DNA of 14,703 bases, taken from NCBI GenBank assembly GCA_002395905.1, contig DGVK01000131.1, positions 1-14,703 on the forward strand. The letters are read 5' to 3'. Below the pieces are notes generated by a model that was not told where the DNA came from, made no database searches, and was given only the letters and a program-made list of their open reading frames with translations. This DNA comes from Verrucomicrobia bacterium UBA4286 (GTDB taxonomy: Bacteria > Verrucomicrobiota > Kiritimatiellia > RFP12 > UBA1067). The translations under genes and the position numbers were made by a program. Positions 5,361 to 13,297 of the stretch are shown here, one piece after another (position 1 is the first letter of the stretch; every line of letters starts with the position of its first letter).

Positions 5361-7730
5361 TCATCTGACGGACTCGATCAAATCCGCCATGGCATCTCGC
5401 CATCGCATGACGGAAAGCGGATCGTCGGTGTAGTTCGCCATATCTACCATCACCTCGCTCGGCACAGCCAGAAGAGCGCGCGCGGCGCGCAACCAAAGCG
5501 TGTCTTTGTCTCGACAGGCATTCGCCAGCCGTTCAAGCTCCAATGCATACGCATAGTCTTCAAGCCCGTCACGAAAGTTCTCCAGCCGTTGCGTCGCAAC
5601 AGGGATTCCTCCCGGACCGACGCAAACCCACGAACCGTCGCCGTTGTAGTTTCGCCAGCTAGTAGGATTCCATTCTGTAAATGTGCTGCTGGAAAGTGGG
5701 TGGCGAGAGTTCCAGATGGATGTTTCATAATACAGGAAGCCGTCTGGACGCATTCGCACCGACTGCGCCCCCATAAGCAATCTACCCTCTATCGCCGGAC
5801 ATTCAATATACATATTGGCATACGGCGCATGAGGTCCGCAGCAAATGTACCACCACACTTTATGCCCATGCTTGCGGGCGATTTCAGCTTTATCGAAATC
5901 GTATTTGCGTGTCAACGGAGCAAACCAGTCCACGCCGCAAAGTTCGCCGCCGACACCGTACTCGCCATCATACGCCGTCGTGAAAACAGGTATTCCCGGA
6001 AATGATTTTTTAAGTTCATCAACCGCTATGCGGGCATCAGGAAAATATTCCGCCGTCAGCTCGTCGCAGCCGTAAAGATACGCATGAGCGAGAAGACCGA
6101 GTTCTTCTGCCATCTTATAGTTCTTTCTGATTGGCTCCAGAATGCTCCGCTTCCAATTCTCGTCACATCCCGGCTTTTCGCCGCTCTGCCTTGCACAAGG
6201 CCAATATCCCAGATTGAACAGACCAAGCCGCTCTTGCGACTTCAAGCGCAGAAGCACATCCCACTGAATGCGGTCACGTCCGTAGAGTGAATCCATTGTG
6301 ATGTAATAATCGGCCAGGAAGTCCGCCCATTCAATACGTTGTTTCTTCCAAACATTGCAGGGCGACTCCGGATCGGCCTGCAACGCCATGGCTTTCGAGG
6401 CATGGACAGGGTCGTCATAATCTGGCGACGGCCAGTAAGTGATTGCCAGCGGCAGCGGCGATTTCTTTGGAACCGAGAAATTGTTGACCCGGATGGAGAG
6501 CGGCATCTCCAAAGGAGCGAGACCTCTTGCCCTAACACGCACAAAACCTCTGTAGACACCGGCTTTCTGACTCTCCGGACAAAAGACCCTCAGCCAGAAA
6601 CTCTGCGCATCATGGCCGTTTACATCAACCGCCTTTAAATAATCTAAAATCGGGTCTGGCCACCAGCCTCTATCAGGAGTTCTCGCAATCCGGCAATATC
6701 CCGCGGCGGTGTCATTTGTGCGGACAGCACAGCCTGCGCCATAAGGGACTGGATTGGTGATGTTTACAAATCCCACCGGCGCGCAGGATATATTTGACGC
6801 CGCGAAAACATCGCCTTCTTTCGACACAAGCTCTGTGGCCGAAATCGAAACATCCCCAAGGTTCGCATCTCCCGGCAGCACGACTATCTGAATGCTTTCA
6901 TGCTCTCTTCTGGCAAGACGCATGGCAAGATTTGTCGCCGGTTCGGCGGCAAATTCTCCGCGCGGCCGAACCTTGACCATGGAAGACGCCACGCCGACAA
7001 CCATAGACGACGTGTCCTGTCCCGCTTTTGTACATGCCTCCCGCAACCGCCAATAGCTCGTTTCATGCCTTGTCGCTTCGGCGTGCAGTTCCGACTCGCG
7101 TTCCGCCTTCGCCGCGCGCGCTTCAAGAAGAGGAACGATATCCCGCATTACACACGGGCTCGACGCATCTGGCGGCTGTTCGCCTGGCTTAAGCAACATC
7201 AGACGATCGAGGTAGACATCAAGCCCTTTCGGAGATTCCGTGAAAAAATGCATGCGGGCGATTTTCCTGGCGTCGCACGTCTCGGGCCATTTCCCCAGCG
7301 GAACAGTCCAACGTATATTTCCAGGAGAAGATAAAAGACACTCGCCCTGCAGCCCGCGCTGAATCCTGCCGTCGGTTTCTGCGACATAAACCCAAAGCCT
7401 GTCATTTGCCAATCCGCAGTTTGTAACATCTACAACAAAACGGTCGTATTCCGACCAATCCGCTACAGGAGAAGGAAGCGTGAAGCTAGGCCACTTGGGC
7501 TGTCCCTCGCACCATGGACTGCAACGGAAATGCAATGCCTTCATTCCTCCAGTCGCAAAAGCGTTCGTTACGGTGACAGAAAAAGACGGCTCCGAAGTTC
7601 CGGAGCAGACCGCTATCTCCTGCGGCGTCTCAAAATCATAAAGCATTACCGCACCATGCGAACAACGCGCGTTCAAGCCGATGCCGAGCGCCAGCATGAC
7701 ATATAACACAACACACTCACTTTTCTTCAT
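5361..7730 (-). CDS. DUF4091 glycosidase-like secreted protein
   Basis: Predicted exported carbohydrate-active protein of 789 residues; activity not known. Residues 1-26 look like a signal peptide with cleavage before Ala27. Residues about 28-182 form a beta-sandwich of carbohydrate-binding type, opening MLYDFETP and closing YLDRLMLL. A middle region (240-420) looks like a second beta domain. The barrel-like region (425-690) contains YLYGCDE (551-557) and YYETSIWN (667-674), whose Glu557 and Glu669 are candidate catalytic acids. The C-terminal signature YNGDGSWVCVGPGGIPV followed by RLENFRDGLEDYAYALEL (695-732) is diagnostic of DUF4091. GGAG lies 7 nt before the ATG, which sits inside the end of the GH106-like gene (14-nt overlap), so the two are translationally linked. 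Base composition is lower in G+C than the GH3 gene. Confidence 0.85.
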   Translation of the reverse strand: MKKSECVVLYVMLALGIGLNARCSHGAVMLYDFETPQEIAVCSGTSEPSFSVTVTNAFATGGMKALHFRCSPWCEGQPKWPSFTLPSPVADWSEYDRFVVDVTNCGLANDRLWVYVAETDGRIQRGLQGECLLSSPGNIRWTVPLGKWPETCDARKIARMHFFTESPKGLDVYLDRLMLLKPGEQPPDASSPCVMRDIVPLLEARAAKAERESELHAEATRHETSYWRLREACTKAGQDTSSMVVGVASSMVKVRPRGEFAAEPATNLAMRLARREHESIQIVVLPGDANLGDVSISATELVSKEGDVFAASNISCAPVGFVNITNPVPYGAGCAVRTNDTAAGYCRIARTPDRGWWPDPILDYLKAVDVNGHDAQSFWLRVFCPESQKAGVYRGFVRVRARGLAPLEMPLSIRVNNFSVPKKSPLPLAITYWPSPDYDDPVHASKAMALQADPESPCNVWKKQRIEWADFLADYYITMDSLYGRDRIQWDVLLRLKSQERLGLFNLGYWPCARQSGEKPGCDENWKRSILEPIRKNYKMAEELGLLAHAYLYGCDELTAEYFPDARIAVDELKKSFPGIPVFTTAYDGEYGVGGELCGVDWFAPLTRKYDFDKAEIARKHGHKVWWYICCGPHAPYANMYIECPAIEGRLLMGAQSVRMRPDGFLYYETSIWNSRHPLSSSTFTEWNPTSWRNYNGDGSWVCVGPGGIPVATQRLENFRDGLEDYAYALELERLANACRDKDTLWLRAARALLAVPSEVMVDMANYTDDPLSVMRWRDAMADLIESVR

Positions 7731-10677
7731 GATTCATCTCCACAAAAGTATGCAACATCACAGGCCCTAGAAGTCCTGACGGCAAAAGCGGATCATTCTT
7801 GTCCCAATGTTTCCATGTTGTAAAGGTATGACGTCCTGTCGGGCTTGTACCGCCGCGTACAACCCAGGTCGGCAATTCCTTTATGCCAATCTCTTTCACA
7901 CCATTTTTGACGGTCCCGGTCCATTCACAGTCCTCCGGAAGAAAGTCATCGCCTATAAGTCTGTTCGGCCACAGATTCGTAACATCCACCTGGAGAGAAA
8001 AAGAATCGCCGCCCGGATCAAGCGCATCGGTGATGTCCACGCGGTACGGCGGTCTCCAAAGCACAGGGAAGACCCTGCCGTTGACCTTTACAACCGCAAA
8101 GTTCTTTACCGCACCAAGATCAAGAACCACCCTCGACCTACACAAACGCGGAAGCCGAATGCTTGTCGCGTATGTGGCAGTGCCGGCGAAATAACGTATG
8201 TCGGGATCGGACGAGACCGTCCAATCTGCGAGCGTGTCCCATACCTGCGTTTTTATCGATCTGCCACCGCTGTACCAATCTACCGGAAACGATACACGCC
8301 ATGGAGCGGCTGTTTCCGCCTCTGCGATTTCACAAGATGCATTTTCACAGGGACGGCTCCGCGTTTCAACGGTTTTGCGCCGGAACACCACAAACGCAGA
8401 ACCGCTGGGTGGCAACGATATATCGACAAATGTCCGCCCGTCCTCGATCCTCCACCGCTGTGCATCGGAAACAGTTCCAGCTTCCGCATCCCATATTTCC
8501 GGCACCCGTCCAGTCTGACGAAATGAAACACGGACGGTCTTTTCCTCGGCATTGTTGCATGCGACAAAATACCAGTCCGCCTCTGCATTGCGGCGATGTG
8601 TATACGCCGTTCCCCGCTGCATGTCGCAATCGTCAGAGCCGAAATCCGGCATTACACCAAGTCTCGCAAGAGCCTCTGCCGGCGTACATTGCAGTATACC
8701 CTTGTTCCACACCATGTCGGCATGGTTGCGCACGAATCCGTCGACAGACGGATACCCAACCAGTCCTGGAGAGCGAATCGGTTTTGCCATGCCGCATATC
8801 TTTGCCCCGGCATCCAAGAGACTTTCGACCTTCTCCAGCGTCTTCTCGCTCATCGCATCGTGCGGCGGCAAAACAAGAAGACTGTATTCGACACCGCTTG
8901 GCGCAGCTATCCTTCCGTCGATCACCGTCAACTCTTCCAACGCATCCCTTGCGCATATATCCCAGTTGTAGCCAAACGGCAGCTTCATGGCGCCGGGCTT
9001 TGCCACACCGTCCGTCTCACGGCCCTGGTTTGGAGCGTGTTCGCCACAATAGAAAAGAACATCGGCAACATGTGTTCCTTCCTGCAGCATCCACTGACAA
9101 CGCGACTGGTATCGAAACCATACCCATGCATGCCGCCACCATGTCTGCGTCCGGTCAAGGTGCATCCCCCAGCGCCCCATCGTCATCCCGGGCAGATACC
9201 TGTTGTCAGGCCATGGCTGATGGACAAACCGGTGGTAGATGATGCGGTTGACACCCTCCGTGTACATACGGTCGCACTGCGCCTTGATGGCAAAAGGCGT
9301 CGTCAACCACCGTCCGCCGGCATTCGGTCCGGCCGTGAAACTTTCCATGCCAACGTACCGGCGACCCCAGACATGCGCGATCGAGGACGCAAGCCGACCG
9401 GCGCCAATGCTGACGACATGATCGCCCGCCGCCGCTTTCGACCAGCACTCACCCATGGGAATATCCGCATACCGACCATACTGCAAATGATCGGACGGAC
9501 AGTTTCCGTATGGCTCCAGTGAAAACTTCAATCCGTGTTTGCGACAGTTCCAGGCAAGCCGCCCGGCATAGTTCTCGGCGAACAGATCGGCTATCACTCT
9601 GCGGAAGTCTTCAAGAAACCGTTCGCTCTCTTCAACGCTGTTGACTATACGTCCGGCAAAAACCGGGAGATACGGCCTGAGCGAATAACCTCTTCGCGAT
9701 TCAAAGATTCTGTCGAGGTTCTGCGTCCAGTTTTGCGAGCCTACTTCAAAGCTGTCGACAAGAATGTTGTTGAGCCCGCTCGATACATCTCCGGCAAGCG
9801 GCCCGAGCATTTTACAAATACGCGATACATATTTGTCGAAATGATAATCCACGGCAGAGGCCGAAAGCTTGTCTACTTCAAGTCCGCGTCCGTGGTCTGA
9901 AGCGGGATGATTGCACTTGCCGGTGCAAATCGCGCCAACTCTCAAAATCAGCCAGTTGCCATGCGGAACGTCCCATGTCAAGAATCCGTCAGGAGACATG
10001 CGATCGGACAGGTCAGCCAAACTTTCTTTGCGTATCACTTGATTAAAGTTCGCGACAGTTTTGTCAATCGGTATCGGCAATCCCTTGCCGTGCGGGTCGC
10101 GGTAGCGAAAGACTTTTACGTCAAGGTCTTTCAGACGCAAATCGGACTCGGGCGCCTGATAGGCCATGACTGCCACGTCCTCGTAATAGCCATTGTCGTT
10201 CTTCGTGCGCGGTAGCCTGCCGGCGAACCGCGACGGTCCTTTAACCGGCGTTTCGGTGAACACGACCACCTTCATTCCGTTTGACGGCATATTCCAGGGT
10301 CCGCCCGACGACGACCATCCGGAACAATTAGGGATGCAGATTTCAAGGCCCAGTCTTCTGGCCTCGTTTGCGGCATGCCGCAACATGGCGAACCATTCAG
10401 GTGAATTGAACGCAAGCGGACCGGAGGGAATATCGCATCCGGCATCAAACATCTGCACACCGCCGATGCCTGCTTTCGCCAGCGCCTCGAAGTCGCAGGT
10501 TATCCCCTCCTTTGTAACGTTGCCGTTCATCATGTGATACCACGTATGCGGCTTCGCAGCGTCCGGTGGATTCAGAAACCCCCTTTCAAGGTCGCTTGCG
10601 GACAGAGCGGCGGGGTGCAGACATCCCGCTGCAAACATCACTTTTGAAACAAGGCAGATTACATCGTCTTGAAACAT
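7717..10677 (-). CDS. GH106-type glycoside hydrolase (alpha-L-rhamnosidase-like)
   Basis: Probable secreted exo-acting hydrolase; GH106 members characterised to date are alpha-L-rhamnosidases. It has 986 residues with a signal peptide of about 26 residues (cleavage near LSA/S). The N-terminal barrel carries the family opening: GFLNPPDAAKPHTWYHMMNGNVT (33-55), GITCDFEALAKAGIGGVQMFD, and IPNCSGWSSSGGPW (115-128). Acidic candidates for catalysis are Glu311 (DSFEVGSQNWT), Glu388 (SLEPYG) and Glu445 (GMESFTAGP). A galactose-binding-type domain closes the protein (about 815-975), with YFAGTATYATSI, VVLDLGAVKNFAVVKVNG, LWRPPYRVDIT and TNLWPNRLIGDD. The frame is open up to 10770, but that start would overlap the upstream gene by 73 nt; the ATG at 10677 has GGAGG 10 nt upstream. 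It lies 20 nt after the passenger-repeat gene. Confidence 0.87.
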   Translation of the reverse strand: MFQDDVICLVSKVMFAAGCLHPAALSASDLERGFLNPPDAAKPHTWYHMMNGNVTKEGITCDFEALAKAGIGGVQMFDAGCDIPSGPLAFNSPEWFAMLRHAANEARRLGLEICIPNCSGWSSSGGPWNMPSNGMKVVVFTETPVKGPSRFAGRLPRTKNDNGYYEDVAVMAYQAPESDLRLKDLDVKVFRYRDPHGKGLPIPIDKTVANFNQVIRKESLADLSDRMSPDGFLTWDVPHGNWLILRVGAICTGKCNHPASDHGRGLEVDKLSASAVDYHFDKYVSRICKMLGPLAGDVSSGLNNILVDSFEVGSQNWTQNLDRIFESRRGYSLRPYLPVFAGRIVNSVEESERFLEDFRRVIADLFAENYAGRLAWNCRKHGLKFSLEPYGNCPSDHLQYGRYADIPMGECWSKAAAGDHVVSIGAGRLASSIAHVWGRRYVGMESFTAGPNAGGRWLTTPFAIKAQCDRMYTEGVNRIIYHRFVHQPWPDNRYLPGMTMGRWGMHLDRTQTWWRHAWVWFRYQSRCQWMLQEGTHVADVLFYCGEHAPNQGRETDGVAKPGAMKLPFGYNWDICARDALEELTVIDGRIAAPSGVEYSLLVLPPHDAMSEKTLEKVESLLDAGAKICGMAKPIRSPGLVGYPSVDGFVRNHADMVWNKGILQCTPAEALARLGVMPDFGSDDCDMQRGTAYTHRRNAEADWYFVACNNAEEKTVRVSFRQTGRVPEIWDAEAGTVSDAQRWRIEDGRTFVDISLPPSGSAFVVFRRKTVETRSRPCENASCEIAEAETAAPWRVSFPVDWYSGGRSIKTQVWDTLADWTVSSDPDIRYFAGTATYATSIRLPRLCRSRVVLDLGAVKNFAVVKVNGRVFPVLWRPPYRVDITDALDPGGDSFSLQVDVTNLWPNRLIGDDFLPEDCEWTGTVKNGVKEIGIKELPTWVVRGGTSPTGRHTFTTWKHWDKNDPLLPSGLLGPVMLHTFVEMNHEEK

Positions 10678-10687
10678 CTTTGACAAG

Positions 10688-10692
10688 CCTCC
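10688..10692 (-). promoter_or_regulatory. Shine-Dalgarno deciding the GH106-like start
   Basis: GGAGG on the minus strand, 10 nt before the ATG at 10677 and just after the stop codon of the passenger-repeat gene. A second in-frame ATG at 10638 has no such site. Confidence 0.7.
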
Positions 10693-10697
10693 AAGCC

Positions 10698-13157
10698 TCA
10701 GCGGATTATCATCATAAGACCTCTGCAATATTTGACCGAGACCTCGTTTGCATCCTGCTTGACCATCCATCCACCTGTGTCGTCGCTGACGCCAAACTGC
10801 AATCTGAACGCCCCTGATATTCCGCCTGTTGCATATACAGCTACGCTGCTTCCTTTGTCTTTATATGCAGGCAGGTTCTCAGGATCGACGACACGGATCG
10901 CCGCCCCCGCAGATGCCGTCAGCGCGCCATCTACCGTCAAGTGTCCGGCGGTGTCGAAAAGCTCGGCACATGTCACTTCCACGGCGTTGGCCACTGTCAC
11001 ATCACCCTTGACCCTGCCCAGTCCGGAGAGCGTCGTTACAACGAGAGGGTTGCTGTTCAAGTCCAAAGTGGAATCCGCCGCGACACGCACAGGTGCGTTG
11101 TTCGGTATCGAGCCAGGATTCATGCCTCTGAGCTCCCCGCTCTCAACAATTGTGCCGCCTGAATACGTGTTGACTGCATACATGTCTATCCGCCGCCAGC
11201 CACGCTTTACCAATGGGCCGCCAACGGCATCAACCAGCGTATAGGCGCACTCGTAACGCGCAGAACGGTCAGGGCTTTCTACATAGACGCGGGTGGACTC
11301 GTCACAATCGCAGCCGCCCGAAAGAACCGTCACGCCTGTCAGTTTTCTGGATGCGCGATCATAGTCTGCATAAGCCGACGCTCCCCATCCAGCGCCTTCA
11401 AATACAATCCGCGCCGGGGCTTTGTATGTCGCCGCCGCGAAAGTCGGGTCTGTCGGCAAGGTGATTGTCCCGATGCTCTTCCCCGTCGGCGCTTCGAACT
11501 TGAGCGGCAACTGCACGATATCGTCTGTTGTTTCGCTGGAATCGAGGACAAGTCCATTTTTGTACAAGACAAAGTGATCGGGATTGCGCCCGGAAAACGC
11601 CGCTTCGCTTGGTCCGGCGTTGTTGAAGCCATAGCCAAACATTATCTTCAAAACACCTCCATCGGAATTGGCCAACACGCTTGTTCCCGCCGCCGTGTCC
11701 TCATATCGAAGGAATCTGCGGGCGGCCAACGTCGCGCCGTCCATCAGGTTCACAATGTTGGTGGATGCCACGCTGCGGCTTCCGATTTCAAAATAGTCCG
11801 TCTTGAAGAGAGTGTTTGCCCCCGAAAGCGAGAACTCGGTAGCTCCGCCGTTTGACGACATCCCCACGCGCTTGGCTTTCCCGATGTACGATATGTTCGT
11901 TCCCCCGCTCTGGTGATAAATGGTCGTGCCTGCACCGCCAATGGCAATGACGCCGCTTGTCAGTGCAACCTCGCCGCCGCGCTGAAGAAATGCCACATTG
12001 CTTCCAGAGGCGTTAATGCCGAAATCAGCGCCAGTAGATACCGTAATCGCACCATCATCCACATACAGCGCACCGCTTTCCTGATACATCCTCTTGATGG
12101 TGCTTGCGTTGCTCCCTCCGAATGAAACATTAGCCCGCCCGACGATCCGCATCTCGTCGCCAGTGGCGGAAACCCCGCCGTTCAGCCGCAGATTGCCGAA
12201 GTTCTCAACGCGAATCCTGCATGTCGCGTTCAGTGCGCCGTTGAGTGTCATGACGCGATCCGTGCCGGATGCCGTAAGTGTGATTATTGCTCCGGAAGCG
12301 GCCCCGGCAACGGAGGATATGTCGCCATTGAAGACATTGAACGAGTCATCCGCACCATAGTCCGCCAATATCTGGCGTTCCGTCGAGACGATGATCGGAT
12401 ACGCGAACGGGTTGGTGAGTCCGTAGATTATGAGCGGATTCCATGTTAACTTGATGGCACTCTTGGTCGGGTCGCCGGCGCAGACGACGTTGCCCTGGAG
12501 CGTCGCGCCGCCTGCGATGTCAAAATACCCCTCTCCGAGTGTACAGTTGTTCAGCATCCAAGCCCCACCGCCAGCCTTGGTAATCGTGTGTCCATTAGGA
12601 TTCAATACACTGCTGTTGCCGTAAAGCCCCCAGCGCGTTTCACCATAAACCTGGGCGTCGCCGTCAAGCGTGAGAGATGCAAGCAGATAGTCGTCGTAGG
12701 CAGCACCATTGGATGGAATGTAACGGAACGCACCAAGGTAATTATTTCCCGACTTGACGCCCTTGCCGCTGATCGTCACAGCGTGGGTGGCAAAGATCGG
12801 GGATGCCGCGCCTGAGCCATGAGACGTGTACATGAAGAATGTCGCGCCGTCCTTGACCGTCAACGGGAGCTTCTTTTCAAGAGTTCCGCGTCCAATGGCA
12901 TCGACATTCAAAATGCTGAGCTGTCCTTCCTCTACAACCGTCTCACCCTTGAAATCCGGAGAGGCGACCGTTATTATGACCTGGCCGGCTCCCCGCTTCA
13001 CAAGTTTCGTACATGCAGCCGGAATCGCTGTGGTGTGACGGTAGTCGGCGCCGTTGTCGTCTGTAAGTATGATTGTAGCGCCATCCGTCGTCGATCCACC
13101 GTTTGCGCTGAAGATAGCGCAACAAATTGCGCCTGATATTGCAAGCAGTCTTTTCAT
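10698..13157 (-). CDS. Secreted passenger-repeat (autotransporter-associated beta-strand) protein
   Basis: Predicted exported beta-helix protein of 819 residues; function unknown. Residues 1-20 form a signal peptide. Two clear passenger-associated repeats are visible: LVKRGAGQVIITVAS with FKGETVVEEGQLSI (52-83), and LVKRGWRRIDMYAVN with YSGGTIVESGELRG (649-678). Between them is a long Gly/Ala/Ser/Thr-rich stretch with many short beta strands of the type DGATLAARRF and AGGATLQGNVV. No 250-300-residue outer-membrane barrel and no PEP-CTERM-like tail is present; the protein ends in SVKYCRGLMMIIR. The ATG at 13157 is chosen over an open frame to 13229 because of AAGGAG 8 nt upstream and the signal peptide. 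It is the first gene of the operon, with its own promoter facing away from the regulator. Large passenger-repeat proteins are abundant in Kiritimatiellota and Verrucomicrobiota. Confidence 0.8.
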   Translation of the reverse strand: MKRLLAISGAICCAIFSANGGSTTDGATIILTDDNGADYRHTTAIPAACTKLVKRGAGQVIITVASPDFKGETVVEEGQLSILNVDAIGRGTLEKKLPLTVKDGATFFMYTSHGSGAASPIFATHAVTISGKGVKSGNNYLGAFRYIPSNGAAYDDYLLASLTLDGDAQVYGETRWGLYGNSSVLNPNGHTITKAGGGAWMLNNCTLGEGYFDIAGGATLQGNVVCAGDPTKSAIKLTWNPLIIYGLTNPFAYPIIVSTERQILADYGADDSFNVFNGDISSVAGAASGAIITLTASGTDRVMTLNGALNATCRIRVENFGNLRLNGGVSATGDEMRIVGRANVSFGGSNASTIKRMYQESGALYVDDGAITVSTGADFGINASGSNVAFLQRGGEVALTSGVIAIGGAGTTIYHQSGGTNISYIGKAKRVGMSSNGGATEFSLSGANTLFKTDYFEIGSRSVASTNIVNLMDGATLAARRFLRYEDTAAGTSVLANSDGGVLKIMFGYGFNNAGPSEAAFSGRNPDHFVLYKNGLVLDSSETTDDIVQLPLKFEAPTGKSIGTITLPTDPTFAAATYKAPARIVFEGAGWGASAYADYDRASRKLTGVTVLSGGCDCDESTRVYVESPDRSARYECAYTLVDAVGGPLVKRGWRRIDMYAVNTYSGGTIVESGELRGMNPGSIPNNAPVRVAADSTLDLNSNPLVVTTLSGLGRVKGDVTVANAVEVTCAELFDTAGHLTVDGALTASAGAAIRVVDPENLPAYKDKGSSVAVYATGGISGAFRLQFGVSDDTGGWMVKQDANEVSVKYCRGLMMIIR

Positions 13158-13165
13158 GTTGGTTG

Positions 13166-13171
13166 CTCCTT
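13166..13171 (-). promoter_or_regulatory. Shine-Dalgarno deciding the passenger-repeat start
   Basis: AAGGAG on the minus strand, 8 nt before the ATG at 13157. The predicted transcript start (about 13193) lies downstream of the alternative upstream start at 13229, which excludes that longer form. Confidence 0.75.
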
Positions 13172-13199
13172 CTTCTAGTTGTTTGAAAAAGATGGCGCA

Positions 13200-13229
13200 A
13201 TTATAGCAGAAGAGGCGCACGAACCGCAA
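13200..13229 (-). promoter_or_regulatory. Promoter of the glycan operon
   Basis: The minus strand reads TTGCGG (13224-13229), an 18-bp spacer, TGC, then TATAAT (13200-13205). The predicted leader is about 36 nt and holds a good Shine-Dalgarno site. It lies in the 140-bp region shared with the divergent regulator gene. Confidence 0.75.
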
Positions 13230-13275
13230 GACATATCATTCAATTACGCGCAACAGCAGTATTCCATCAAACGCA

Positions 13276-13292
13276 GCATTATGGTATAATGC
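13276..13292. promoter_or_regulatory. Inverted repeat over the regulator -10 (candidate operator)
   Basis: GCATTAT, spacer GGT, ATAATGC form a perfect 7-3-7 inverted repeat. It contains the plus-strand extended -10 TGG-TATAAT (-10 hexamer 13285-13290) of the regulator gene. No convincing -35 lies 16-18 bp upstream. The position suits autoregulation by the encoded regulator, but the repeat may also be a by-product of the palindromic nature of TATA-type sequence. Confidence 0.5.
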
Positions 13293-13297
13293 GCGCC

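Noticed and set aside
8163..9522. Plus-strand frames of about 300-360 codons opposite the GH106-like gene
   Set aside because: Their translations lack domain features and no ribosome site was seen; the minus strand carries a full family signature.
13289..13297. Upstream ATG at 13289 as start of the regulator
   Set aside because: It lies inside the -10 hexamer and would not be in the transcript; it adds only MRA with no ribosome site.
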